Origin: Leucobacter sp042726155
GTDB lineage: Bacteria > Actinomycetota > Actinomycetes > Actinomycetales > Microbacteriaceae
Assembly: GCF_042726155.1 (NCBI RefSeq)
Contig: NZ_JBHXHV010000003.1
Coordinates: 248,001-312,000, forward strand
Length of the DNA stretch: 64,000 nucleotides
Direction of reading: 5' to 3'
In this document: positions 43,595 to 52,261 of the stretch, one piece after another
How the letters are laid out: the number at the start of each line of letters is the position of its first letter
Position numbering within the stretch: the first letter of the stretch is position 1
The notes under the pieces: model-generated
What the model was told of the DNA's origin: nothing
The model's database searches: none
The model's input: only the letters and a program-made list of their open reading frames with translations
Program-made: the position numbers and the translations under genes

Positions 43595-44521
43595 TCAGCT
43601 GACCCCGAGCACGTCGATCACGACGACGCGCGCGCCTGCGCCAGTCACGTGTTCGACAACGACGAGCTGCGAACCCACACGCGCGCCCGTCAGCTCGGCG
43701 CGGTAGCTCACTCCAGCCGCCGTCGCGTCGGTCTCGTTCGGGAGCAACGTCAACCCGGTGTCCCAGGTGTTCTCTTGAACCGTGCCGTCCCAGCCAACGG
43801 AGAGCACCTGCGCGATGACGGTGTCCGACTTCGCGACCTTGTCACCGTCGCCGGCAATACGCACGGCCGTTGTGGTGCCCGTAGGAGCTTCGGTCGGCGG
43901 CAAAACAACGCCGGGTCGACCCTTGTCGTTTGTGACGACTGCGGGGAATCCGTTGGGCAGGCCACGCGCCTTCCCCTCGGTCGCGGTCGGTCCCGTCGAA
44001 ACTACGTCGATCACGCCGATCACGTTGGCATCCGGAGCGGCACCGAGCTGGGTCGCGATTTGAGCACTGTCTTGCGGCGATAGCGCCAGCACGACGCGGT
44101 CACCGGGCACACTGCATCGCACGGCTTCGCTGAGCGGATTTGCCGTCGCCTTCGACACGAGCAGCGGCTGAGATGGCTGCGTTGAATCTGCGAAACCAGC
44201 GCTCGCGTAGAGTGAGTCGCCGCTTGCCGCATCGAAGAATGCCATATTGACGCCCACGAGCGATTGCTCGCCGGCAACATAACCGTCAGAGTCACCCGTC
44301 TCGACGACTGAGCGCTGAGAAGTGAGAATTTTGACGCTCTTCGGAGCTGAGATCTGTGGTGCTTCACCGAAGCTGCCGAGCACGGTCGTGCCGTCGCTGA
44401 GTGCTCCCGGCTGCAGCGAAGGAAAGCAGTCGGCGGCCTGCGCCTGTTGCGCACTGCAGCCTGCTACCCCGCCGAGGAGCAGCACAGCAGCTGCGGTTGC
44501 GGGGATAATGCGACGGAGCAT
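43595..44521 (-). CDS. FKBP-like lipoprotein (degenerate peptidyl-prolyl isomerase)
   Basis: A 308-residue exported lipoprotein: signal helix RRIIPATAAAVLLLGG and lipobox VAGC (C22). Two similar halves look like degenerate FKBP folds, the second ending GAGARVVVIDVLGVS, with a DGTVQENTWDTGLTL stretch where FKBPs read DGxxFDSS. Key aromatic active-site residues seem lost, so isomerase activity is doubtful. ATG 44521 follows GAGAGG by 5 nt. Microbacteriaceae keep such a gene before pafB, where mycobacteria have proteasome genes. Confidence 0.72.
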   Translation of the reverse strand: MLRRIIPATAAAVLLLGGVAGCSAQQAQAADCFPSLQPGALSDGTTVLGSFGEAPQISAPKSVKILTSQRSVVETGDSDGYVAGEQSLVGVNMAFFDAASGDSLYASAGFADSTQPSQPLLVSKATANPLSEAVRCSVPGDRVVLALSPQDSAQIATQLGAAPDANVIGVIDVVSTGPTATEGKARGLPNGFPAVVTNDKGRPGVVLPPTEAPTGTTTAVRIAGDGDKVAKSDTVIAQVLSVGWDGTVQENTWDTGLTLLPNETDATAAGVSYRAELTGARVGSQLVVVEHVTGAGARVVVIDVLGVS

Positions 44522-44610
44522 GAGCACCTCTCGAGGAAGCCGACGTGAACCCGCCTATCCTATCGAATCGCGACTGAGGGAACACACGCGACGCGACCGG
44601 ATAGTGCGAT

Positions 44611-45690
44611 CTATTCTGCTACGGAGTCTCCGGGGGTAGCGCTCTCACCGCCGCGCTCACGAGCGAACTGCTGCGTCTCTCGCACCTTCTTGCGAAGCAC
44701 CTTGTCACTCTTCGGGCGCTCTCCCACAGCCTCGGGCGTCCACACCTCGGCGCTCGTCGGCGCCTCCCCCTCGGGTCCAAGATCGGGAAGCCAGTTCCCC
44801 AGATCCGTATCGCTGAAGTCGCTCTTTGAGGCGCGTCGCTTCAGTTCAGGAAGCACAGTGCCCGGTGCCAATCTGCGCGCGGTCACAAGAAAACCGGTGT
44901 GCGCGACCATTCGATGATCGGGCCGCACCGCCAAGCCCTCGACGTGCCAGCCGCGCACGAGCGTCTCAGATGCCTGCGCGTGCGCGAAATCACCGCTTCG
45001 CCGAATCTGTTCGACTGTGCGCGAGAGCTGCGTCACAGTTGCGACGTAGCAAATCAGCACCCCGCCCGGCGCCAGTGCCTCGGCCGCAACGTCGACACAC
45101 TCCCAAGGAGCAAGCATGTCGAGCACGACACGGTCGATGCTGCCCGGCTCGCAGACAGCTGGCAGCGTTTCTTGGAGGTCTCCGACGGTTACGCGCCAGT
45201 TTTCGGGCACACTCCCCGCGAAAGCAGCAACGTTTGCCGTCGCGATTTCCGCGAACTCGTCGCGCCTCTCAAACGAGAAAAGCGCGCCTTCCGGGCCGAC
45301 ACCGCGCAGCAGATGGAGCGACAATGCGCCCGAACCGACGCCGGCTTCCACAACTCGAGCGCCGGGGAAGATGTCAGCGAGTGAGAGGATTTGCGCCGCG
45401 TCTTTCGGATACACAATTGCCGCGCCGCGCGGCATCGACATCACGAAATCGGAGAGCAGCGGGCGAAGCGCGAGGTATTCCTCACCACTGCTGTTCGTCA
45501 CGACCGAGGCATCGGGCAGGCCAACTATCTCAGAGTGGGGAATCAGCCCACGGTGGCTGTGAAACTCACCGTCTACCACCAGCGTGATCGTGTTGAGCCG
45601 CCCCTTCGGCCCCGTCAGCTGCACGCGGTCTCCGTAGCCAAATGGGCCCCGAACCGCCGGAGTGGCGTGTGTCGTTTCGTGCTCGCTCAC
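44611..45690 (-). CDS. trmI: tRNA (adenine-58-N1)-methyltransferase TrmI
   Basis: It makes m1A58 in the T-loop of tRNAs. The N-terminal beta domain (RGPFGYGDRVQLTGPKGR) and the Rossmann core with VVEAGVGSGALSLHLL, then SFERRDEFAEIA, and DRVVLDMLAPWE are the TrmI signature. The last 75 residues are an unusual charged tail. It overlaps the HAD gene stop by 4 nt and is read in the same direction. In mycobacteria trmI lies at the edge of the proteasome locus. Confidence 0.92.
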   Translation of the reverse strand: MSEHETTHATPAVRGPFGYGDRVQLTGPKGRLNTITLVVDGEFHSHRGLIPHSEIVGLPDASVVTNSSGEEYLALRPLLSDFVMSMPRGAAIVYPKDAAQILSLADIFPGARVVEAGVGSGALSLHLLRGVGPEGALFSFERRDEFAEIATANVAAFAGSVPENWRVTVGDLQETLPAVCEPGSIDRVVLDMLAPWECVDVAAEALAPGGVLICYVATVTQLSRTVEQIRRSGDFAHAQASETLVRGWHVEGLAVRPDHRMVAHTGFLVTARRLAPGTVLPELKRRASKSDFSDTDLGNWLPDLGPEGEAPTSAEVWTPEAVGERPKSDKVLRKKVRETQQFARERGGESATPGDSVAE

Positions 45691-46448
45691 TGTTGGACTC
45701 CCGTTTCGGTATTCGCTGAGGGTGAAGGTGTAACAGAATCTTCATGTGCTGAGACCGCACCGCGCAGTGCCAGATACCGCGCCGTCAGACGGTCAGCATC
45801 GACGCCTTCGAGCGTCGGCCAAATCTCGTGGGCGGGGGCGTTCGACAGGTCAAGCAGGTTCGGAATGCCGATCGCGATCGCGCCGGCCGCGTGCGCAGAG
45901 TGCACACCGGTTATCGAGTCTTCGAGCGCAACGCACTCGGTGATCTCAACCCCGATGAGGTTCGCGCCGCGAAGGTACGGGTCAGCGTGAGGCTTCTCGT
46001 GCTCAACCTCGTCGCCGCCGAGCACAGCGACGAACAGTTCGCCGGGAAGCAGCGCCACAACAGCGTCGGCAATCTCGCGCACTGCCATTGTGACGAGTGC
46101 GCTGGGAATGCCAGCCGCACGCAGAGATTGCAGCAGCTCAACCGCGCCCGGTCGCCACAGCGGCGCTGACTCAGCGAGACCAGCAATTACCTTGGTCGTC
46201 CACTCGGAGATGATCTCGTCGATCCCGAGGGGTACTCCGAGTTCTTGGAATCGGCTAGCCGCAGCTCGCAAGCCCGAGCCGACGAGACTGTCGCTGATCT
46301 CGCTCGTCAGCTCGATGCCGTAGCGGCCAAGCATCGACAGTTCGGCATCGAGCCACAGCGGCTCTGAGTCGATGAGCGTGCCGTCCATGTCCCACAGCAC
46401 GGCGGCTGGCCTGGCGTCGGGTGTCCGCTCAGAGAGGAATACATTCAT
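45687..46448 (-). CDS. HAD-superfamily phosphatase (beta-phosphoglucomutase-like)
   Basis: A 253-residue HAD hydrolase. Motif I DMDGTL (nucleophile Asp, acid/base Asp) is near residue 20, motif II is in SALVTMA, and motif III and IV are GGDEVEHEKPHADPYL and CVALEDSITGVHSA; the helical cap at about 30-95 is the C1 type of subfamily I. Substrate likely a sugar or organic phosphate. ATG 46448 has no ribosome-binding site but lies 7 nt after TAGACT (46461-46456), so leaderless. It diverges from the PAC2 gene. Confidence 0.85.
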   Translation of the reverse strand: MNVFLSERTPDARPAAVLWDMDGTLIDSEPLWLDAELSMLGRYGIELTSEISDSLVGSGLRAAASRFQELGVPLGIDEIISEWTTKVIAGLAESAPLWRPGAVELLQSLRAAGIPSALVTMAVREIADAVVALLPGELFVAVLGGDEVEHEKPHADPYLRGANLIGVEITECVALEDSITGVHSAHAAGAIAIGIPNLLDLSNAPAHEIWPTLEGVDADRLTARYLALRGAVSAHEDSVTPSPSANTETGVQQ

Positions 46449-46455
46449 CCGAACC

Positions 46456-46482
46456 AGTCTAGTGATCGGCAGCCGATACCCT
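46456..46482. promoter_or_regulatory. Back-to-back -10 boxes for the HAD and PAC2 genes
   Basis: TAGACT on the minus strand (46461-46456) is 7 nt before the HAD ATG, and TACCCT on the plus strand (46477-46482) is 6 nt before the PAC2 ATG. The start codons are 40 bp apart. Neither gene has a ribosome-binding site. A dyad GATCGGCAGCCGATAC-like sequence (core ATCGGC/GCCGAT, 46465-46477) lies between the boxes. Confidence 0.55.
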
Positions 46483-46488
46483 GATCGT

Positions 46489-47610
46489 ATGCCCACTCCC
46501 TCCGCCTCGAGTTCACGCGTCATGATCGTTGCGTTCCAGGGTTGGAGCGACGCCGGGGATGCGACCACCGAGGTGCTCCAGCATCTGGGCGGCATGCTCG
46601 ATGCAGAAGTCCTCCATGTGATCGGCGCTGAAGGTTATGTCGACTTCCAAGTGCATCGCCCAAAGATCATGTTCGATGAGTCGGGCAAGCGCGTGCTGGA
46701 GTGGCCAGATACCCGGCTGTTTGGGCCCGTACAGCGACCGGGACGTGCTTCAGAATCGGCCGGATTCGCGCGCATAGCAGAACCCACGTCACCCGAATCC
46801 GGGACGTCAGGCGACGAAGCGGCGGGAAGACCGGAAGGGACTCCGGCGCCCGCCGCGGCGACCGACAGTGACACGGTGCGACGCATTGACGGGAGCCCGG
46901 TCACCGACCTCTTCTTGCTCGCGGGTGTTGAACCCGCGCGCGACTGGCAGAACTTTGCCGACGAGATCGTTGAGCTCGTCGATGTGTGGGCCATCGACTT
47001 CGTGATCATTCTCGGCTCCATGTTCTCGGACGCGCCGCACACGCGACCGATCGTCACGACCGTGACATCAGAGAACGAGGCGCGCCGGGCCGAGACTGGC
47101 GCCGTGCGCAGCAACTATGAGGGCCCAGCTGGTATCTCATCGGTCATCGATCTTGCCCTCGCAGAGGCCGGGATTGAGACGCTGTCACTCTGGGCACAGG
47201 TGCCCCACTACGTGCACAGCACGCCGTCGCCGAAAGCTTCGCTCGCGCTGCTCGACAAGCTCGAAGAGTTGCTCGACATCGTGATCCCCCGTGGCGAACT
47301 GCTTGTGCAGGCCAACGAGTGGGAGGCGAACATCAATCGCATCGCCGAGGCTGACGAAGACATGTCGCGCTACATTCGCAAACTCGAAGAATCACGCGAC
47401 GAAGAACTCGCCGCTGAGACGACGGGCGACGCGATCGCCCTCGAGTTCGAGAAGTTCTTGAAGGGCGGGCCTCGTTTCGCCCGAGATTTGGACTTCCCCG
47501 CCGGGTCGCCGGATCGCGCGGCCTCACCCGACCCGTCGCCGAACGCGAATACCGGCGAGGACGAAGATCCGCCCGCCCCAGATCAGGCCCGCGAAGACCC
47601 CACTGCCTAG
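46489..47610 (+). CDS. PAC2-family protein
   Basis: A 373-residue protein of the PAC2 family (archaeal-type proteasome-assembly chaperone fold), widespread in actinobacteria and of unknown role. MIVAFQGWSDAGDATTEVL and LGSMFSDAPHTRP are the core. An acidic, Pro/Ala/Ser-rich insertion of about 50 residues (around 85-135: PESGTSGDEAAGRPEG and so on) divides the domain, and a disordered tail follows. The start is leaderless (TACCCT, 6 nt). No proteasome is encoded here. Confidence 0.85.
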   Translation: MPTPSASSSRVMIVAFQGWSDAGDATTEVLQHLGGMLDAEVLHVIGAEGYVDFQVHRPKIMFDESGKRVLEWPDTRLFGPVQRPGRASESAGFARIAEPTSPESGTSGDEAAGRPEGTPAPAAATDSDTVRRIDGSPVTDLFLLAGVEPARDWQNFADEIVELVDVWAIDFVIILGSMFSDAPHTRPIVTTVTSENEARRAETGAVRSNYEGPAGISSVIDLALAEAGIETLSLWAQVPHYVHSTPSPKASLALLDKLEELLDIVIPRGELLVQANEWEANINRIAEADEDMSRYIRKLEESRDEELAAETTGDAIALEFEKFLKGGPRFARDLDFPAGSPDRAASPDPSPNANTGEDEDPPAPDQAREDPTA

Positions 47611-47621
47611 CTGTCCGCGCG

Positions 47622-48866
47622 CTAGAGCTGCACCCCGAGCAGGGCCAGCACTGCGTCGGCCACGAGGGCCGGGGAATCCACGCCGTTGTCGAGCGCGGCG
47701 TCGAGGTTTGCGAGCATTACCGGGGTATCGAGGTCGTTCGCGATCGCTGACCGCAGCTGCCGCACGACCGCTGCCGCGGGCATCGGATCTTCGCTGGTTC
47801 GTTGCAGCCCCGCGCGCCACGCCTCAAGCCGGCGGTTGGCCATGTCAAGGTCGCTGTCGCGCCACTCCCACTCAGAGCGATAGTGGTGGGCCAGGAGACC
47901 GAGACGGATCGCTGAGGGATCTGCCCCGCTGTCGAGCAGTTTCGAGACGAACACGAGGTTTCCGCGAGACTTCGACATCTTGTGTCCGTGATACGACACG
48001 AGGCCCGCGTGGCAATAGGCGTGTGCGAGGGGTGTCCCGGATAGCGCGGTCGCGTGCGCTGCCGTGAACTCGTGGTGCGGGAAGACGAGATCCGAGCCGC
48101 CGCCCTGCACGGTGAACGCGCCACCGAGGGCACCCCGCGCAATGACCGAGCACTCGATGTGCCAGCCGGGCCGGCCTGCACCAACGGGGCTCTCCCAGCT
48201 CGGTTCACTGGCGCGTGCCGCGCGCCACAGTAGGGGGTCGAGCGGGCCGCGCTTACCAGGCCGCTCAGGGTCGCCACCTCGCTCGGCACTCAGCCTGAGC
48301 ATCAGGTCGTGATCGTAGGGTGCGACGTCACCGAGTCGCCACTGTGATTCGCGCTCTGCAGCAGCGGTGTCAAAGTAGATGTCGTTGTCGTCAGCGTCGT
48401 CGGTCGGCACGAAATAGGCGAAACCGCGATCGAGTAGCTCGCGCACGGCTGCAGCGATCTCATCGATCTGCTCTGTAACCGCAACGTAGTGCTCCGGCGG
48501 CAACATGCCCATGCGGTGCATGTCGGAACGGAACAACCCGATCTGCTCGTCCGCGAGCGCTCGCCAGTCGACGCCGGTGTCATTTGCACGCTCGAGCAGC
48601 GGATCGTCAACGTCCGTGATGTTCTGCGCGTAGACCGTTTCGATACCGGCATCGCGCCAGGCACGCTGCATGATGTCGAAGGCGAGGTAGGTGAAGGCGT
48701 GGCCCAGGTGCGTCGCGTCGTACGGCGTGATCCCGCAGACGTAGAGCAGCGCGCGTCCCTCAGGCATAGCCGGGTGTTCAAGGCGCTCAGTCGCGGTGTT
48801 AAACAGTTTGGGGGCAACGCCGGTGCCGGGCAGCGTAGGCAGTTCAGGGGCAGTCCAGGTTCTCAT
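47622..48866 (-). CDS. mshC: Mycothiol ligase MshC
   Basis: It joins cysteine to GlcN-inositol in mycothiol synthesis and is related to cysteinyl-tRNA synthetase. The adenylate motif HLGH is in GITPYDATHLGHAFTYL and KMSKS is in GHKMSKSRGN. GWHIECSVIA carries the zinc cysteine. At 414 residues it lacks the CysS anticodon-binding domain, which distinguishes it from CysS. It overlaps the uppP stop by one base, so both are on one transcript. The ending is convergent with the PAC2 gene, 11 bp apart. Confidence 0.93.
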   Translation of the reverse strand: MRTWTAPELPTLPGTGVAPKLFNTATERLEHPAMPEGRALLYVCGITPYDATHLGHAFTYLAFDIMQRAWRDAGIETVYAQNITDVDDPLLERANDTGVDWRALADEQIGLFRSDMHRMGMLPPEHYVAVTEQIDEIAAAVRELLDRGFAYFVPTDDADDNDIYFDTAAAERESQWRLGDVAPYDHDLMLRLSAERGGDPERPGKRGPLDPLLWRAARASEPSWESPVGAGRPGWHIECSVIARGALGGAFTVQGGGSDLVFPHHEFTAAHATALSGTPLAHAYCHAGLVSYHGHKMSKSRGNLVFVSKLLDSGADPSAIRLGLLAHHYRSEWEWRDSDLDMANRRLEAWRAGLQRTSEDPMPAAAVVRQLRSAIANDLDTPVMLANLDAALDNGVDSPALVADAVLALLGVQL

Positions 48867-49768
48867 CAGAGTGCTCCGACCGTGAGCGCGTGGGCGACAG
48901 CGGGCGCCACCGTGCCGGAAGCGGCAACTGACGAGCCGCCATCAGCGGAAAGCACGCCTGTTGCGAGCAGCGCAATGATCACGCCACCGAGCAGCACGCG
49001 GTACACGACGAAAGGCATGAAACTGCGCTTCGAGATGTACTTCATAAACAGTCCGATCACGAAGAGCGCGATCACAAACGCGACGACCGTTGCAATCAGG
49101 GTGAGTCCCATCGGGGTCTCCCCCTCGGGCGCGCGTACGGCTTTCACGACCTGATAGAAGCCCGAGCCCAGCACGGCCGGAATTGCGAGGAGGAACGAAT
49201 AACGAGCGGCGGCTTCGCGGGTGTACCCCATAAACAGACCAGCCGTGATCGTGCCGCCCGAACGTGAGACACCGGGGATGAGCGCGAGCGCTTGCGCGAG
49301 ACCGAAGATGAGGCCGTGCTTCCACGTCAATGTTTCAATTGGACGCGCTTTGCGTCCGACCCGGTCAGCGACGCCGAGCAGCAGGCCGAAGACGATGAGG
49401 CTGACCGCGACAAACCAGAGCGAGCGCAGCGTGGTCTCGATCTGATCCTGAAACAGAAGTCCCAAAATCACGATGGGCAGCGTGCCAATGATGATCCACC
49501 AACCCATCAGGGCGTCGGGATCATTACGCGGTACGCGCGTTCCGCCGAGCGACTGGAACCAGCGCCCGATGATCCGCACGATGTCACGCCAGAAGAAGAC
49601 GATGACCGCCGCTTCGGTGCCGATCTGCGTGATCGCGGTGAACGCGGCGCCCGCGTCACCGATGCCGAGCAGCTCGCTCGCGATGCGCAGGTGCGCACTC
49701 GACGAGATGGGCAAAAACTCGGTGAGCCCCTGAATGATACCGAGGAGGATCGCCTCGAAAATTCCCAT
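48866..49768 (-). CDS. uppP: Undecaprenyl-diphosphatase UppP
   Basis: A 300-residue membrane phosphatase that recycles the lipid carrier of peptidoglycan synthesis. The two signature regions are GIIQGLTEFLPISSSAHL (residues 9-26, catalytic glutamate) and PGVSRSGGTITAGL (arginine/serine) in the second repeat; about eight helices. AAAGGA precedes the ATG. It is followed by mshC. The family is also linked to bacitracin tolerance. Confidence 0.94.
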   Translation of the reverse strand: MGIFEAILLGIIQGLTEFLPISSSAHLRIASELLGIGDAGAAFTAITQIGTEAAVIVFFWRDIVRIIGRWFQSLGGTRVPRNDPDALMGWWIIIGTLPIVILGLLFQDQIETTLRSLWFVAVSLIVFGLLLGVADRVGRKARPIETLTWKHGLIFGLAQALALIPGVSRSGGTITAGLFMGYTREAAARYSFLLAIPAVLGSGFYQVVKAVRAPEGETPMGLTLIATVVAFVIALFVIGLFMKYISKRSFMPFVVYRVLLGGVIIALLATGVLSADGGSSVAASGTVAPAVAHALTVGAL

Positions 49769-49911
49769 GATTCCTTTCCAGGCGCTGCGACGTGAACGAA
49801 CTGTCGAAGCGCATTCGGGCCGCGGACCAGACTAGCTCACGCCGCCCCGAATTCTCATGAAGCCTGCGGCACGCCGTCAGCTGCGATCAGCCCGGTTGCC
49901 GATCAATGTGC

Positions 49912-51225
49912 TCAGTATGTCCGCAGCAGATCGACGAGCACGCCGTGCCCGAAGTCGAGCGCGTCAAGGGGTACTCGCTCATCGACGCCGTGGAACATAC
50001 CGGGGAAGTCGAGATCGGCGGGCAGCCGCAGCGGCGCGAACCCATATCCCGTGATGCCGAGACGCGCGAGCGACTTATTGTCGGTGCCACCGGAAAGCAA
50101 ATACGGAAGGACCCGCGCTTCGGGGTCCGCGCGCTGCAAGCTCGCGGTCATCGCCTCAACCAGCTCACCCGCGAACGGCACCTCGAGCCCGATGTCTGAG
50201 TGCACCTGCTCAAGCTCTATATCATCACCGATGATCGCGCGAATCTGGTCGAGAATGGTGTCCTGATCAACAGGCAACGCGCGCACATCGACGAGCGCCT
50301 CAGCGGTGTCAGGAATGACGTTGTGCTTGTAGCCGGCGTTGAGCACGGTCGGATTGCTCGTGCTGCGCAGGCTGGCCTGAATGAATCCGCCGCCCTTGCC
50401 CAGCCGCAGCACCAATTCTTCGGGGGCCACTTCCCGCGGGTCTTCACCCAGAATCGCCGCAATCGCATCCACGAGCTCACGGGTTGTGTCGGTGAGCGCG
50501 ACCGGCCACTCGTGTCGGCCCAGCGCGGCAATCGCTTCGGCGAGTCGCGTCACCGCGTTGTCGTGCCACACCCGCGAACCGTGCGCAGCCGTACCGCGTG
50601 CGCGGAGCTTGATCCACTCGAGCGACTTTTCGCCAGTCTGAATGAGGTACGCCCGCGTGCCAGCAATGTCGATCGAATACCCGCCGACCTCGCTAATTGC
50701 CGTCTGCGCGCCAGCGAAAAGCTCCGGATGATTCCGCACCAGGTACTGAGCACCGTACACGCCGCCGTTCTCTTCATCGGCGAAGAACGCCAAGATCACG
50801 TCGCGCCGCGGACGCTCGCCCGCACGCAGCAGCTCGGCAATTGCCGTCAGGATCATCGCGTCCATGTCTTTCATATCGACAGCGCCGCGCCCCCACAGCA
50901 TCCCGTCTTTGACGACACCGGCGAAGGGGTCCACTGTCCAGTTCGCCGGGTCGGCTGGAACGACATCGAGGTGCCCGTGCAGCACGAGTGCGGGCAGCGT
51001 CGGGTCTGCTCCGGAGACACGGGCGACGACGCTCGCGCGGCCCGGATCTGACTCGAAGATCTCAGGCTCGAGGCCAAGGTCGCGCAGGTACGCGGCAACG
51101 TAGTCAGCGGCTGGCCGCTCGGGCTCGGCGTCGCCACCACCGCGGTTTGAGGTGTCAATACGAATCAAGTCGCGGGCTACGCGGGCCGTTTCTGACAGCG
51201 CGTGCTCAGAATTCTCGAGGCTCAT
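49912..51225 (-). CDS. M20/M25/M40 family metallopeptidase
   Basis: A 437-residue di-zinc hydrolase of the M20 family, which cuts peptides or acylated amino acids. HGHLDVVP gives the first zinc ligand, AVDMKDMD the bridging aspartate, FADEENGG the catalytic and zinc glutamates, and SGGTDNKSLARLG the C-terminal histidine-region counterpart, in which the usual histidine is not obvious. The dimerisation domain is at about 190-320. ATG 51225 is leaderless (TACGCT, 6 nt). Known as a dipeptidase-like gene next to uppP in actinobacteria. Substrate unknown. Confidence 0.82.
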   Translation of the reverse strand: MSLENSEHALSETARVARDLIRIDTSNRGGGDAEPERPAADYVAAYLRDLGLEPEIFESDPGRASVVARVSGADPTLPALVLHGHLDVVPADPANWTVDPFAGVVKDGMLWGRGAVDMKDMDAMILTAIAELLRAGERPRRDVILAFFADEENGGVYGAQYLVRNHPELFAGAQTAISEVGGYSIDIAGTRAYLIQTGEKSLEWIKLRARGTAAHGSRVWHDNAVTRLAEAIAALGRHEWPVALTDTTRELVDAIAAILGEDPREVAPEELVLRLGKGGGFIQASLRSTSNPTVLNAGYKHNVIPDTAEALVDVRALPVDQDTILDQIRAIIGDDIELEQVHSDIGLEVPFAGELVEAMTASLQRADPEARVLPYLLSGGTDNKSLARLGITGYGFAPLRLPADLDFPGMFHGVDERVPLDALDFGHGVLVDLLRTY

Positions 51226-51306
51226 GACTTAAGCGTAGCTCGCGCTCTCCCCGCGATAGGCTCGGCTTGAGACCGACGCGCGAAGCGGGCGGCGACGAGG
51301 GGGTGC

Positions 51307-52257
51307 ATGCGCGTGTCGACACGGTCGGTGCCGGTGGCGGGGTTTGTGCTGGCGATTGGGTCTGCGGCGAGTTTCGCACTCTCCGGTATCTTCGCGAGCG
51401 CGCTCATCAGTGCGGGGTGGTCACCAGGCGCGGCCGCGGCCGCTCGCATCACGTTCGCCGCGATCGTGCTGGCCGGACCGACCCTCGTGCTGTTGCGCGG
51501 TCAGTGGACGCGTGTCTGGCGGGCGTGGAAATCGATCCTGCTCTTTGGCGTGCTCGCCGTGGCGGGCTGCCAGCTCGCGTTCTTTCTCGCGGTCGAGTAC
51601 ATTCCCCCGAGTCTCGCGCTGCTCATCGAGTTCATGGGTCCCGTTTTGCTCATGATGTGGCTGTGGGCGCGGTCGCGCGTGTCACCCGGGGCAATCACAC
51701 TCGTCGGGGCGGCAATCGCCGTGCTCGGACTCGTCGCGGTGTCGTTCTCGGGCGGGGGCGACGTTGTAGGTGGGTTGCACCCACTCGGCATTGCGTTCGC
51801 TCTGGTCGCTGCCGTCGGCAACGCTGCCTACTACGCGACAAGTGCGACGACCACGCACGGCATTGCCCCACTGCCGTTCGTTGGCTTGGGCCTTGCGGTC
51901 GCAGCAGTCATGCTCATCGTTGCCTGCGGCACCGGCGCGCTCCCGTTTGTTGCCACACCGGGCCCGGTGACGATCGCCGGGGCGCAGCTCTCGCCGGTAC
52001 TCGCAGTCGCCGGCATGGTGCTGATATCAACCGTGATGGCGTATGTGCTCGGAGTCGCTGCTGCGCGGCGGCTGGGCGCGACCGTCGCGAGCTTCACCGG
52101 ATATTCAGAACCGTTGTTTGGCATTTTTTGGACTATCTTGCTGCTCTCGGTGATACCGACGGGCATGCAGTGGCTGGGTGCGGCGCTGATCGTCGCAGGT
52201 GTAATCGCGGTGAAGTTTGGTGAGCTGGCGTCGTATCAACGGAAACAACGGGAGTAA
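51307..52257 (+). CDS. EamA/DMT-family transporter (RhtA-like)
   Basis: A 316-residue inner-membrane exporter with ten predicted helices in two EamA repeats (about 15-150 and 160-300). ASFALSGIFASALISAGWSP and YIPPSLALLIEFMGPV are typical for the RhtA/YedA type, which export amino acids. GAGGGGG stands before the ATG. It is followed by the DapA-like gene after 4 bp, so the two are one operon and may handle the same metabolite. Substrate unknown. Confidence 0.83.
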   Translation: MRVSTRSVPVAGFVLAIGSAASFALSGIFASALISAGWSPGAAAAARITFAAIVLAGPTLVLLRGQWTRVWRAWKSILLFGVLAVAGCQLAFFLAVEYIPPSLALLIEFMGPVLLMMWLWARSRVSPGAITLVGAAIAVLGLVAVSFSGGGDVVGGLHPLGIAFALVAAVGNAAYYATSATTTHGIAPLPFVGLGLAVAAVMLIVACGTGALPFVATPGPVTIAGAQLSPVLAVAGMVLISTVMAYVLGVAAARRLGATVASFTGYSEPLFGIFWTILLLSVIPTGMQWLGAALIVAGVIAVKFGELASYQRKQRE

Positions 52258-52261
52258 GACG

